A DNA stretch of 64,000 nucleotides. Origin: Alcanivorax borkumensis SK2. Its GTDB lineage: Bacteria; Pseudomonadota; Gammaproteobacteria; Pseudomonadales; Alcanivoracaceae. The notes beneath the pieces were generated by a model. The model was not told the DNA's origin and did no database searches. It saw only the letters and a program-made list of their open reading frames with translations. The DNA is taken from positions 717,501 to 781,500 of the forward strand of contig NC_008260.1 in NCBI RefSeq assembly GCF_000009365.1, in the 5' to 3' direction. Numbering within the stretch: position 1 is the stretch's first letter; every line of letters starts with the position of its first letter. Below are positions 34,002 to 43,570 of this stretch, in pieces. The position numbers and the translations under genes were made by a program.

Positions 34002-35774
34002 TTATTTCTCCGATGAAGTTAACGGGTTGCCGAAGCGCTTCAGGTATTCCTGCCCGATTTCAATCCCGCCCACGTTATTTAAGTGACTTTCATCGCGGTA
34101 GAGTGGGATGCCGTTCAGGACGGTTTGGCAGCGGGTGGCATCACAGAGAACTTTGCGTGGATTGATCCACTGCACGTCCGGGTAACGCTGCTGTGCGTTC
34201 TGCTTGAAACGATAGAAATTGGCCAGTGATTTCTTCACATCCTCAGCGCTGATGGAGCAATCGTCCATGTTTTTCAGTAGACATTCCGCGTAAGAAGAAG
34301 AGGGCAGTTCTGGCACGTCTTCCATCACGATGACGGTGTGGCCGTGCGCTTTCAGCCAGCCGATGGTGTCCACAAAGTAGCGTTGGTAGTGTTCAGATTT
34401 GAGGTAAGCGCTCCACCAGGCACCGATGAAAACCGTCATGGGGCGTTGGCTCAGGTAGTCGCTGAGGGCTTGGTTACGGGCCACTTTGGTCGGATCAGAG
34501 GCCTGGGCTTTTTCCGCAATGGCGGGGGGCAGGAACGGGGTTGAGGCTCGGGTGACCATCAGCACGGAATAGTCTGTGCCTTTGAGTAGTTGTTCAATAA
34601 ACCCGATCTGGGCGATGGCGTGGGAGTCGCCAATCAACATGCTGTTGGGCTGTCCGTCGGCGGGTTTTGCTCCGAACAGGCAAGCGTCGCTCTGGTTAAA
34701 TTCAACCGGTTTGCCTTTGAAGCAACGTTTGTATAGATCCGCCGGGTTGTTGTTGGCGATGATTTTGTACAGTTCGCGGCGCTCTTCGGGGATGCGGAAG
34801 CTGGTGTCGTCGGCGATGCGGATGGTGGACTGGATCGCCCAGATGACGATCAGCGGGGCCAGAATAAAGATCAGGAACGATTTCGTGAAGCTCCAGTCCC
34901 GGTGGCGGTAGCGGTTTTCCACAAAACGAAAGCTGAACCAAGAGAGGGCCACGACACCCGCTATGAGCAATAATCGGTTCAGCCAGGTCAGCTCGATCAG
35001 CTGGTAATGCATCAAAGCTACTGGTGGCCAATGCCACAGGTACAGGGAATAGGAAATGCCTCCCAGAAAAACCATCACCGGCAGGCTCAGTAGGCGTGCG
35101 GTGAAGGTGGCCGGCTGATGCAGGCCGGCGTAGATGACCATGGCGGTGCCGAGGGTGGGCCACAGGGCGTTATAGCCGGGGAAGTGATCGTGTTTGGTGA
35201 TCAGCAGGGCGCTGGCCATATACACGGATAATACAAAGGTGGCGACCAAGGTAATGCGAAACGGCCAGTGGGCCGTGCGCCCTTTACCGAAGCGATAGGC
35301 CAGGTACAGCGAAGCAGGCCAGAGCAAGTAGAACTGTTCTTCCACGGCCAGCGACCAGGTATGGAGCAGGGAAAGCGACAGGGTTTCCGGGGCGAAATAT
35401 TGGCTCAGCTCGTTGAAATAATAGAGGTTACTCAGCCCGATCAGCGAGGCCAGCCAGCTTTTGGCAAAAATATAGTAGGCGTCACCGATATAGAATGGCG
35501 AGATCATCAAGAATGTGGCGGTGGATACCAGTAAAAATACCGGCACCAGGCGACGAATTCGGCGGGCATAGAAATCGCGAAAGCGGAATGTGTCTTTCTG
35601 GAAGGCCCGTTCCAGCAGCTGTGTGATCACGAAACCGGAGATCACAAAGAACACATCGACACCGATAAAGCCGCCACTGATGCCCGGTACCTGATAGTGA
35701 TACAGAATCACCAGGATCACGGCCAGGGCGCGCAGGCCTTCGATGTCGGCGCGGTAACTCGGCTTGGCCTTCAC
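34002..35774 (-). CDS. Membrane acyltransferase with C-terminal SGNH domain (OafA-like)
   Basis: The 590-residue protein has an acyltransferase-3 domain with about ten helices (1-345), starting YRADIEGLRALAVILV and including the HxWSLAVEEQFYLLWP-type block. A C-terminal SGNH hydrolase-like domain (about 385-590) carries MLIGDSHA and the DESHLN catalytic motif. Such proteins O-acetylate cell-surface sugars (LPS O-antigen, peptidoglycan). The GTG at 35774 was chosen because GGGGGAA precedes it and the family N-terminus begins there. No polysaccharide genes are adjacent, so the acceptor is unknown. Confidence 0.9.
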   Translation of the reverse strand: MKAKPSYRADIEGLRALAVILVILYHYQVPGISGGFIGVDVFFVISGFVITQLLERAFQKDTFRFRDFYARRIRRLVPVFLLVSTATFLMISPFYIGDAYYIFAKSWLASLIGLSNLYYFNELSQYFAPETLSLSLLHTWSLAVEEQFYLLWPASLYLAYRFGKGRTAHWPFRITLVATFVLSVYMASALLITKHDHFPGYNALWPTLGTAMVIYAGLHQPATFTARLLSLPVMVFLGGISYSLYLWHWPPVALMHYQLIELTWLNRLLLIAGVVALSWFSFRFVENRYRHRDWSFTKSFLIFILAPLIVIWAIQSTIRIADDTSFRIPEERRELYKIIANNNPADLYKRCFKGKPVEFNQSDACLFGAKPADGQPNSMLIGDSHAIAQIGFIEQLLKGTDYSVLMVTRASTPFLPPAIAEKAQASDPTKVARNQALSDYLSQRPMTVFIGAWWSAYLKSEHYQRYFVDTIGWLKAHGHTVIVMEDVPELPSSSYAECLLKNMDDCSISAEDVKKSLANFYRFKQNAQQRYPDVQWINPRKVLCDATRCQTVLNGIPLYRDESHLNNVGGIEIGQEYLKRFGNPLTSSEK

Positions 35775-35840
35775 GTGGATTCCCCCGGTGAGCATATTGG
35801 TAAACCGGCAAGAATAAAGGCGCAATGACAGGCAGACAAG

Positions 35841-37532
35841 TTAGTTGCGTTGTCGGCGCACTCCCAGCACCAGTGCGATTAGCCCCAGCCACAGTGAGGC
35901 CCCTCCTCCGCTGCCACCGCCAGCCGCTGAACTAACGGTGGCGTTGTACTTGTACTGCACGGTGACATCCACTTGCATGTCAGTGTCGCCAGGGATGTTG
36001 TTGTCTTCGGTGGGGAGCCCTTTAAAGGTAAAAAGTTGGCTGATGCCGGTGTCGGTGGCGAATTTCAGTGTCAAGGTGTGGCTTTGCTCGGTGCCCAAGC
36101 CACCAATGGGGCAATATATCGGGTTGCCTTGCTGGCAGCCGAGCTCGGGGCCGTTGAGCAGTTGGGTGTTGGTCGGGAGCGAGAAGCTGATGCCGGTGTT
36201 GGTGGCGGCGAACAAGGGCGAGTGGTTGCTCAATGTCACCGCGACGCTGGCCTGGGAGCGGCTGCTGGTCTGTTGGACGGCGGATAGGGCCAAATCAGGA
36301 TTGTCGGAGAAGGCGATTTCATGAATCAGGCTATTGTTACGGCGGCGGTAGTCGTTTTCGTCTGCACTGGCGCTGAGTGTTAGCGTCACCAGCTGATCGG
36401 TTCCGCTGCTGTCAGTGACGTCAAGGTTGCCCGTGCGGGACGCACTAGCGGCCAAGCTGCTGGCCACGGTGCAGCGTGTCACGGAGGGCAAGGTGCTGCA
36501 GCCGGTCCAGTTAAAGCGGGCGCTGGTGGCTATGCTGCCGCTGAAAGAGCGACTTATAGCCGGGTTGGTAGCGGTGTTGTTGATACTATTATTGCGTAGG
36601 GTGATCGGGATGGCCTGGGTGCCGTTAATGCGCTGATAGTATCGTTTCGTCTCGCCGTTGATGGTCATGTCCACCAAGGGAGCATTGCCCTGCGTGGTCA
36701 GGCGCTCCACTTCTGCAATTTCAGCGGTGACATGGGTATAGCCGGCAGGAGCGCCGGTGGCACAGTCTTGCAGCCCGAAGCTGGTGAGCCCGATTAGCCA
36801 GGGGTTGCCCTCTTCGCCGATGAACAGAGGGCCACCGCTGTCACCGAAGCAGGTGTCCTGATTAATGCCATTGACCGGATTGAGCTCTGCCGCGCAGATG
36901 GTGGAATCGGGAATGCTCAAAGTGGATAGTTGCTTGCACTCCTCTCTGGGAATGAAGTCCAGTTGCACCTCGCGCAGCACAGTGCTTCGCTCACCGCTGC
37001 CCGTCTGGCCCCAACCCAGGGCGGTTACCGCTTCGTCACGTTGGCTTAACGGGCGGTTTTTCAGCTCATTAAAAACGTCGTCGTCTGCCAAGCTGGGCCA
37101 TAGCCTGTTGCTGGTGGCAGGAATGCGCAGTAGGGCGAGGTCGTGGGCAAAGGAAAAATTGTCGAAGCGCTGTTGGTTCTTATAAATTCCCTCCACCGTG
37201 ATGCGACCTTCTGGAGGTAATAGTAGTTTGTTCTCTGTTTCACCGATATAAACGAACAGCCGGTCAGCGGTGGCCGGGTCACCGTTCAGGTACTGGGTGC
37301 AGTGGTAGGCGGTAAGAACCCAGCGGGGGCTGAGATGGCTGGCGCCGCAGAAAGAGGGGCTGCCGGAAGGCTCTTTAATAATGATTTGTGCCATCCACGG
37401 CCAACGGTCGGCGGCCGGGCTGCCGCCAACAATGCGTGGGCTGGGGGCGTCGGCCGCCTGTGTGAGCATGCTTAAACCGAGCAGCGGGCTGGCGATGGCG
37501 AACAGGGTTAGAAAAACGGTGCGAATTGGCAT
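35841..37532 (-). CDS. Secreted trypsin-like serine protease with GlyGly-CTERM tail
   Basis: This 563-residue preproprotein has a signal peptide (about 1-27), activation-type junction RIVGG (33-37) and an S1 peptidase domain with His77 (TAYHC), Asp131 (HDLALLRI) and Ser232 (GDSGGP). Asp226, six residues before the serine, predicts cleavage after Arg or Lys. Two beta-sandwich-like segments follow (about 300-535). The tail GGGSGGGASLWLGLIALVLG plus RRQRN is a GlyGly-CTERM sorting signal, normally cleaved by rhombosortase for type II secretion and surface anchoring. The first 13 codons of the longest frame lack a ribosome binding site. Confidence 0.9.
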   Translation of the reverse strand: MPIRTVFLTLFAIASPLLGLSMLTQAADAPSPRIVGGSPAADRWPWMAQIIIKEPSGSPSFCGASHLSPRWVLTAYHCTQYLNGDPATADRLFVYIGETENKLLLPPEGRITVEGIYKNQQRFDNFSFAHDLALLRIPATSNRLWPSLADDDVFNELKNRPLSQRDEAVTALGWGQTGSGERSTVLREVQLDFIPREECKQLSTLSIPDSTICAAELNPVNGINQDTCFGDSGGPLFIGEEGNPWLIGLTSFGLQDCATGAPAGYTHVTAEIAEVERLTTQGNAPLVDMTINGETKRYYQRINGTQAIPITLRNNSINNTATNPAISRSFSGSIATSARFNWTGCSTLPSVTRCTVASSLAASASRTGNLDVTDSSGTDQLVTLTLSASADENDYRRRNNSLIHEIAFSDNPDLALSAVQQTSSRSQASVAVTLSNHSPLFAATNTGISFSLPTNTQLLNGPELGCQQGNPIYCPIGGLGTEQSHTLTLKFATDTGISQLFTFKGLPTEDNNIPGDTDMQVDVTVQYKYNATVSSAAGGGSGGGASLWLGLIALVLGVRRQRN

Positions 37533-37626
37533 AGGGGCTGCCTTGTCGTTGTTTGGTCCAGTGTAGCGCATTTGCCGACAAGGCAGTGTGACAAAGATCG
37601 CCTGATGAATTGGTGGTGTAATAGGC

Positions 37627-38571
37627 TCAATTTATCGGCGGTGCGTGGGCCAGCCAGTGATTGTCTTCTTCTGTGGTGCGGGCCATGGAGGCCTGCAGGT
37701 GAGAGAGTGCTTGCTCAAGGGCGGCGTCACCATTGGCCAGGGTCATCATGGCCGCACGCAGCCCCTGGTGCCGGGTGCGTAAATCATTGAGCAGTTGTTC
37801 CGCCGCCGCGGTGGCGGTGCAGGGCAGCAGTAGAGCCAGGTGTTGTTCATCGTAGCGAGCGGCCACATCGCTGCGGCGAATGCGCTGGGCTACTCGGTCG
37901 GCGAGTAACGGTAATTCATGGTGCCGCACTAATACTAAGGTTAATGGCGAGGAAATGCGGTCGTGCAGAGGCACCAGCCAGCCGGCGGTGCTTACCAAGG
38001 CTTCGCGGCTAATGAAATCAGTATCTGGGTCGCGCCAAGTGGCTTCTAGCGCCGCTCGGGATAGGTGTTGGTTACGCCAGATCATCAAGCCGAAATACAA
38101 CATGCAGGCGCTGAGTGCCGCGACCAGAAGTAGGCTGGCAGAGGCGCTGGCCGCGTCGCTGTAACTCAAGCGGATAGGGAGCACGAAGGCCAATACGATT
38201 TCAGCTCCGGCAAGCATGATGAGAAAACGTTTGAGGCCATGCAGTAGGCCGTTACTGAGCACAGCAATGAACAGCAGCGCCATGGTGGGAGGCGGGTCAC
38301 CAGCATCCAATAACAACACGATACCCAGAGTCAGCAGGTCTAGCGCGGAGGCGAAGGCGTCGGCATTGACTGGGCGCCAGATCAATAGCAGAAGTTGAAT
38401 GCCCACGTAAGCACTGAATAACAGCCACGGGGTTGCTTGGGGCAAGTTAAAGAAAAAGTGGTCTGCATAGTGGAAATATATCACCGCAAGCCCAGCAAAC
38501 AGGGTCCGCGCCAGATATTGCATCAGCACTACACCCTGATCCGAGGTAATACGGCGTGAGGTGTTCATCAT
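37627..38571 (-). CDS. Membrane protein with degenerate GGDEF domain
   Basis: The product of about 314 residues has roughly five to six N-terminal helices (residues 20-165). A C-terminal domain follows that keeps the GGDEF-domain outline: DPDTDFISREAL at the start (usual DxLTGLxNR), then LTLVLVRHHEL and VAQRIRRSDVAARYDEQHLALLLP. The signature (usually RxGGEEF) reads RYDEQHL, so cyclic-di-GMP synthesis is not expected. It could be a sensor or scaffold. The ribosome binding site is weak and either of two adjacent ATGs (38571, 38568) may be used. It is divergent from ppc. Confidence 0.75.
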   Translation of the reverse strand: MMNTSRRITSDQGVVLMQYLARTLFAGLAVIYFHYADHFFFNLPQATPWLLFSAYVGIQLLLLIWRPVNADAFASALDLLTLGIVLLLDAGDPPPTMALLFIAVLSNGLLHGLKRFLIMLAGAEIVLAFVLPIRLSYSDAASASASLLLVAALSACMLYFGLMIWRNQHLSRAALEATWRDPDTDFISREALVSTAGWLVPLHDRISSPLTLVLVRHHELPLLADRVAQRIRRSDVAARYDEQHLALLLPCTATAAAEQLLNDLRTRHQGLRAAMMTLANGDAALEQALSHLQASMARTTEEDNHWLAHAPPIN

Positions 38572-38752
38572 TGAGTCGATCCCAAGTTTGTTAGGGGGTC
38601 TATGTTGCGGCACGGCGGCAGCGGAATAAAGGTGTCCAGCAGTGTAATCTTGTTAAAACTGCAATTTGAACAGCATTTGTTGGTTATGGCACCGACTTGA
38701 AGAGCGAGTATGGTAGGCGCCGGCAACGATTCCTGAACGGTAAGGAGGCACA

Positions 38753-41419
38753 GTGGATCACAATGTAAATGCACCATTGCGTGATGATGTCCGGTTATTG
38801 GGTGATTTGTTGGGCGAGTGCCTGCGCCAGCAGGCGGGCGATTCCATTTACGAGACGGTGGAAAAAATCCGCCAAGCCTCGGTGGCGACCCGCACCGAAG
38901 GGGGGGCGTCACTGGCCTCGTTGCGCGATTTATTATCGCCGCTGGATGACGCGACTCTGCTGGAGGTCGCGCGTGCGTTCAGTCAGTTTCTTAACTTGAG
39001 CAATATTGCCGAGCAACATCACCGGGAGCGGTTGCATCGTCAACACCAGCGCTATCCGGGGGATGCGGGTACTGATCAGGGGTTGCAGGAGGTGCTGCAG
39101 CGCCTGGCCGATAATGACATTGCCAAAGAGCAAATTTCGGGAACGCTTGAGCAGCTTTCTGTCGAGCTGGTGCTGACGGCCCACCCCACCGAGGTGACCC
39201 GCCGTACGTTGATTCGCAAGTATGACCAAATGGCCGATCTGCTCAGTGAGCTGGATCGCCCAGACTTCAATGAAGACGAGCGTGAGTTGCGCCGCGAACG
39301 TCTGCGCCGGGTGATTCTGGCGGCCTGGTGCACCGATGAAATTCGTCGTGAAAAGCCGACCCCGGTGGACGAAGCCAAATGGGGCTTTGCCACCATTGAA
39401 CAATCCCTGTGGCAGGCGGTGCCCGATGTTCTGCGCCAACTGGAAGCACAGCTGGCCGACCGGGGGCTGCCTGCGCCCCCCTCCGACTGGGCGCCGGTGA
39501 AGTTGGCGTCGTGGATGGGCGGTGACCGGGATGGTAACCCCAATGTGACCGCCCCGGTGACTCGGGAAGTGTTGCTGCTGGCCCGCTGGATGGCGGCAGA
39601 CCTGTATCTTCGCGATGTGGAGAACTTGCTGGCGGACCTGTCGATGAAGTCGGCCAGTGAGGAATTACTGGCGGCCACTGGCCCAACCCATGAACCTTAC
39701 CGTGTGCTGCTGCGCGAAGTGCGTAGCCGCTTACGCCTGACTCGTCGCCAGATGGAAGCACAAGTAGAAGGCTTACCGGTGCCGGAGGGCCAAGCCTATT
39801 TACGCCGTGAAGAGTTGATGGCGCCGTTACAGTTGCTCGACCGTTCATTGCGTGCCGTGGGCCTAAGTGACATTGCCGATGGCGATTTAAAAAATACTCT
39901 TCGCCGCCTGAACTGTTTCGGTATCACCCTGCTACGGCTGGATATTCGTCAGGAATCGACCCGTCACAGTGATGTGTTGGATGCCATCACCCGTTATCTG
40001 CAGTTGGGTCGTTACAGCGATTGGGATGAGGCGGCGCGCCAAGCGTTTCTGGTTGATGAGCTGCAGGCACGTCGACCGCTGATTGATGCCGCTTTCCGCG
40101 ACAGCGAACACTGCACTGCCGAAGTCGCAGAGGTATTGGCAACGTGTGAGGTGATTGCCGAGCAAGGCAGCGAAGGGCTAGGTGCCTATGTGATTTCCAT
40201 GGCCACTACCCCGTCTGATGTGATGGCGGTGATGTTGTTGCAGAAGATAGCCGGGGTTCGTGAACCCATGCGCGTGGTGCCGCTGTTCGAGACCTTGGAC
40301 GATTTGGATGGTGCCGAGCAAACCATGTCAGCGTTGTTAGCGCTGCCGTTCTATCGAGAGCGAGTGGCTGCCGGGCAGGAAATCATGATTGGCTATTCAG
40401 ATTCCGCCAAGGACGCGGGCTTTCTCGGCGCGGCCTGGGCCCAATATCGGGCACAGGAAAAGCTCACGGCCCTGTTTGCCGATAACGGCATTCCGCTCAC
40501 ACTGTTTCATGGCCGAGGTGGCTCCATTTCCCGAGGCGGATCGCCCACCCGCATGGCGCTGTTATCACAGCCGCCGGGCTCGGTGGCCGGGCGTATACGG
40601 GTGACGGAGCAGGGGGAGGTGATTCGGTTTAAATACGGTCGCCCGTCGGTGGCGGTGTTTAACCTGGAGCAGTATGTGGCGGCCACTTTAGAAGCAACCT
40701 TGTTGCCACCCCAGGCGGCACGGCCGGAGTGGCGCCAACAGATGCAGGCCCTGACGGATACCTCCGTGGCGGGCTATCGCGGGGTGGTGCGCGATGAGCC
40801 TGAGCTGGTGCGCTACCTGCGTACCGTTACGCCAGAAACGGAGTTGTCGCGGCTAGCGCTGGGCAGCCGCCCTGCGCGGCGCAAGTCGGATCAAGGTATC
40901 AGCTCTCTGCGGGCGATCCCTTGGGTGTTTGCTTGGACCCAGATTCGGTTAATGCTGCCTGCCTGGTTAGGCACCGGCGCCGCTCTGGAAGATGCTCAGA
41001 ACGATGCCGCGCAGCATGCTATGGTGCGGGAAATGGCTAGCGAGTGGCCTTTTTTCCAGGGCGTGGTGGATATGCTGGAGATGGTACTGGCGAAATCGGA
41101 TTTGCGTGTGGCCGCTTGGTATGAAGAGCGTTTGGCGGGGGACGATCCCGGGTTAATGCGTCTTGGTGAAGTGCTGCGCGAGCGGCTCACCGCCACGGTG
41201 AGCGCCTTGTCTGCCCTCACTGGTCGAGAAGACTTGCTGGATAACAATCCGGTGATGCGCTGGTCGATTCGGGTGCGTGACCCTTACACCGACCCCCTGC
41301 ACCTGTTGCAGGCGGAGCTGATGGCAAGGCTGCGCCAACAGGATGGCGATGAGACCTTGGAGAGTGCACTGATGGTAACCATTGCGGGTATTGCAGCGGG
41401 CTTACGCAATACAGGATAG
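38753..41419 (+). CDS. ppc: Phosphoenolpyruvate carboxylase
   Basis: At 888 residues this is a full-length bacterial PEP carboxylase, which makes oxaloacetate from PEP and bicarbonate to refill the TCA cycle. Signatures are VLTAHPTEVTRRT (first catalytic His, near residue 143), GYSDSAKDAGFLGAAWA, the glycine loop FHGRGGSISRGGSP, and the conserved C-terminal NTG. The GTG start is nine bases after the beginning of a strong TAAGGAGG site. It is monocistronic. Confidence 0.97.
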   Translation: MDHNVNAPLRDDVRLLGDLLGECLRQQAGDSIYETVEKIRQASVATRTEGGASLASLRDLLSPLDDATLLEVARAFSQFLNLSNIAEQHHRERLHRQHQRYPGDAGTDQGLQEVLQRLADNDIAKEQISGTLEQLSVELVLTAHPTEVTRRTLIRKYDQMADLLSELDRPDFNEDERELRRERLRRVILAAWCTDEIRREKPTPVDEAKWGFATIEQSLWQAVPDVLRQLEAQLADRGLPAPPSDWAPVKLASWMGGDRDGNPNVTAPVTREVLLLARWMAADLYLRDVENLLADLSMKSASEELLAATGPTHEPYRVLLREVRSRLRLTRRQMEAQVEGLPVPEGQAYLRREELMAPLQLLDRSLRAVGLSDIADGDLKNTLRRLNCFGITLLRLDIRQESTRHSDVLDAITRYLQLGRYSDWDEAARQAFLVDELQARRPLIDAAFRDSEHCTAEVAEVLATCEVIAEQGSEGLGAYVISMATTPSDVMAVMLLQKIAGVREPMRVVPLFETLDDLDGAEQTMSALLALPFYRERVAAGQEIMIGYSDSAKDAGFLGAAWAQYRAQEKLTALFADNGIPLTLFHGRGGSISRGGSPTRMALLSQPPGSVAGRIRVTEQGEVIRFKYGRPSVAVFNLEQYVAATLEATLLPPQAARPEWRQQMQALTDTSVAGYRGVVRDEPELVRYLRTVTPETELSRLALGSRPARRKSDQGISSLRAIPWVFAWTQIRLMLPAWLGTGAALEDAQNDAAQHAMVREMASEWPFFQGVVDMLEMVLAKSDLRVAAWYEERLAGDDPGLMRLGEVLRERLTATVSALSALTGREDLLDNNPVMRWSIRVRDPYTDPLHLLQAELMARLRQQDGDETLESALMVTIAGIAAGLRNTG

Positions 41420-41436
41420 GTTGTCAGCAAGGGTTC

Positions 41437-41700
41437 TCATCGGTGGCCGGTGCTTTTTCCTTTGAGCGCCACATGGCTGCCATCGCAGATCATCCCTGTG
41501 TTGCTGTGTTTACAGCCACAGAAAAACACAATTTGGTCTTTGTGTGCCGTGTAGGGCACCGGTGAGAAGCGGGTGTCCTTGTGGCTGCCATCACAATACG
41601 GTTGCGTCTGACTCAGGCCACAGGCACACCAGTACACCGTATCGCCTTTTTTGACGGGCAACGGAAACGGGACGGTGTCGGCAATGTGCGGGGCGTCCAT
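41437..41700 (-). CDS. Double CDGSH iron-sulfur protein
   Basis: The 87-residue protein has two CDGSH-type [2Fe-2S] motifs: CACGLSQTQPYCDGSH (first half) and CGCKHSNTGMICDGSH (second half). Each has three Cys and one His as cluster ligands. Tandem bacterial CDGSH proteins are small soluble redox or cluster-transfer proteins; the partner is unknown. GAGAGAGCC precedes the ATG. It converges with ppc (17-base gap) and is divergent from the ornithine-lipid gene. Confidence 0.92.
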   Translation of the reverse strand: MDAPHIADTVPFPLPVKKGDTVYWCACGLSQTQPYCDGSHKDTRFSPVPYTAHKDQIVFFCGCKHSNTGMICDGSHVALKGKSTGHR

Positions 41701-41753
41701 GGCTCTCTCCTTCTCGTTTTTTATTTTTTAGGCTCTCTGGGTGTGTCGCGCAA

Positions 41754-41771
41754 ATGTCACGCAAGTGTCAC
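41754..41771 (+). promoter_or_regulatory. Candidate Pho box upstream of olsB
   Basis: ATGTCAC-GCAA-GTGTCAC fits the PhoB box layout of two 7-bp half sites with a 4-base spacer (TGTCA-N6-TGTCA). It lies 54 bases before the olsB start, oriented toward it. Ornithine-lipid synthesis is a known phosphate-starvation response. Confidence 0.6.
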
Positions 41772-41824
41772 TGCCTTGCCATGGTCGCTGACGACACTGG
41801 CTGAAACTGCCAGTGGAGCACACT

Positions 41825-42685
41825 ATGCTTGCGCAAGCCGCAGGAAAGATCAAAGCGTTGAGCCCGCAATGGAAAGGAGCGTTCGCTAAGCCGTTCGTTG
41901 CCACTGCCGAGATTCTTCGCTTTCCTCGGGAAATGACAACGGATAGAGAAGCCCAGGCGCAGGGTCGCTTCAGTGCTTACTTCACCCGTTCGCGTCGTGA
42001 AATTCTAAAAATTCAACGTTTACGCTATCGCATTTTCTCCCAGGAATACGGCGCGAGTTTCAGTGCGCCGTTCGGGCTGGATCGTGATCGTTTTGACCGC
42101 CACTGCTTGCACTTGGTGGTGCGCGACAATCGCAGCGGCGACATTGTTGGTTACACTCGGGTATTGCCCGGTGACAGGCTGCAACGTACTGGTGGATTCT
42201 ATTCCAGTGGTGAGTTTGATCTCACCATGCTTGGGCGTCTGGAGGGCAAGCTGGCGGAGATCGGGCGCACCTGCATTCATCCGGATCACCGTAACGGGGC
42301 GGTGATAAGTGTGCTGTGGGCACGGCTGGCGCAATACATGCTGGAAAATGATGTGCGCTACCTGCTGGGCTGCGCCAGCATTGCGTTGAGTGAAGGCTAT
42401 AACGTGGCGGCGGTCAACGAGCGCATTCAGGGGCGCCATTTAAGCCGGGCCGAGCATCGAGTGCAGCCTCACTTACGGTTGCAGGCATTGCCCGGCGATG
42501 CACAAGCGGAGGGTGTGAAGATGCCGCCGTTGCTGAAGGCTTATTTGCGCATGGGCGCGCAGGTATGTGGTGAGCCATGCTGGGACCCGGATTTTAATTG
42601 CTTGGACTTCTTTGTGCTGATGGCGGTGGAAAACCTGCCCGCTCGCTATGTGCAGCACTTCATGCAGCCCGCCCAGGCAGTGTAA
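41825..42685 (+). CDS. olsB: L-ornithine N(alpha)-acyltransferase (OlsB-like)
   Basis: This 286-residue GNAT-fold enzyme is of the OlsB/hemolysin-like acyltransferase group (Pfam Acetyltransf_5). Typical parts are ILKIQRLRYRIFSQEYG, FDRHCLHLVVRDNRSGDIVGYTRVL and EIGRTCIHPDHRNGAVISVLW. It would transfer 3-hydroxyacyl groups from ACP to ornithine, giving lyso-ornithine lipid. The next gene encodes the PlsC-type partner. The ATG at 41825 was chosen for its GGAG six bases upstream. A Pho box candidate precedes it. Confidence 0.87.
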   Translation: MLAQAAGKIKALSPQWKGAFAKPFVATAEILRFPREMTTDREAQAQGRFSAYFTRSRREILKIQRLRYRIFSQEYGASFSAPFGLDRDRFDRHCLHLVVRDNRSGDIVGYTRVLPGDRLQRTGGFYSSGEFDLTMLGRLEGKLAEIGRTCIHPDHRNGAVISVLWARLAQYMLENDVRYLLGCASIALSEGYNVAAVNERIQGRHLSRAEHRVQPHLRLQALPGDAQAEGVKMPPLLKAYLRMGAQVCGEPCWDPDFNCLDFFVLMAVENLPARYVQHFMQPAQAV

Positions 42686-42735
42686 ACAATGGGTAGTGGA
42701 TAATTGACAGCTAGCAGACTGTATACAGGAGCGAT

Positions 42736-43521
42736 ATGAATCATAGCGTCAGTGTTGGTACCTATCCCGAGAGAGGGGTCTGGCCGCAACTGCGTCGAGT
42801 GTGGCGAGTTGCCGGTGTTGTGCTCTATCTATTGTGGGGCTTTGTGCTGGCGTTTTTTCTTGGCGCGTTCTGGTCACCCTATCGGCCCGTGATATTGAAG
42901 GCAAAGCAACGATGGTGCCGGCGATTTCTGCGTATCTTGGGTGTGGAATTGACCGTTACAGGTAGCAGGGTCGAGACGCCCGTATTTTTGGTGAGTAATC
43001 ATGTTTCGTGGTTGGATATTCCTGTTATTGCCAGCCAGCGACATCTGTATTTTCTTTCCAAGGCTGAGGTCGGTGCCTGGCCGCTGATAGGCATGCTGGC
43101 TCGTGCCATGGGCACCCTGTTTATCAAGCGGGGTAGCGGTGAGTCCGTTCGCGTGGCTCAAGAAATTGCCGGTCGTCTAAAGCGCGGGCATACGGTGCTG
43201 GTGTTCCCGGAAGGCACCACGACGGATGGTACCGGGCTGCGTCGCTTTTTCCCGCAGTTGTTTGATGCGCCCTTGTTAGCGCAGGTGCCGGTTCAGCCAC
43301 TGGCGATTCGCTACTTGGACAGCATGGGCGCGGCGGACCAAAGTTTGGCGTTTATTGGTGACGATGAGTTCCATCATCACATGTGGAGCATATTGTTACG
43401 CCGAAAAATTCGTGTTCGCCTGCATTTTTGTGAGCCTCTTGATGGGGAAGGCATGAACCGTAAGGCATTGTGTTCCCTGGCGTACGAACGGCTTGAGGGG
43501 CAGTTGAAAGTTCAACGTTAA
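42736..43521 (+). CDS. olsA: 1-acyl-glycerol-phosphate acyltransferase family, OlsA-like
   Basis: The 261-residue PlsC-type enzyme has an N-terminal membrane helix (about 25-50), the catalytic NHVSWLD block (HX4D, near residue 90), LFIKRGSGE and the substrate motif FPEGTTTDG. Next to olsB it most likely acylates lyso-ornithine lipid (OlsA role). It could also act on lysophosphatidate. AGGAG lies five bases before the ATG; the gap to olsB is 50 bases, consistent with one transcript. Confidence 0.83.
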   Translation: MNHSVSVGTYPERGVWPQLRRVWRVAGVVLYLLWGFVLAFFLGAFWSPYRPVILKAKQRWCRRFLRILGVELTVTGSRVETPVFLVSNHVSWLDIPVIASQRHLYFLSKAEVGAWPLIGMLARAMGTLFIKRGSGESVRVAQEIAGRLKRGHTVLVFPEGTTTDGTGLRRFFPQLFDAPLLAQVPVQPLAIRYLDSMGAADQSLAFIGDDEFHHHMWSILLRRKIRVRLHFCEPLDGEGMNRKALCSLAYERLEGQLKVQR

Positions 43522-43570
43522 AAGTTGAAAAGCAAACCCTTGGGAATTTCCCGGCTCTCTCTATCTATCT

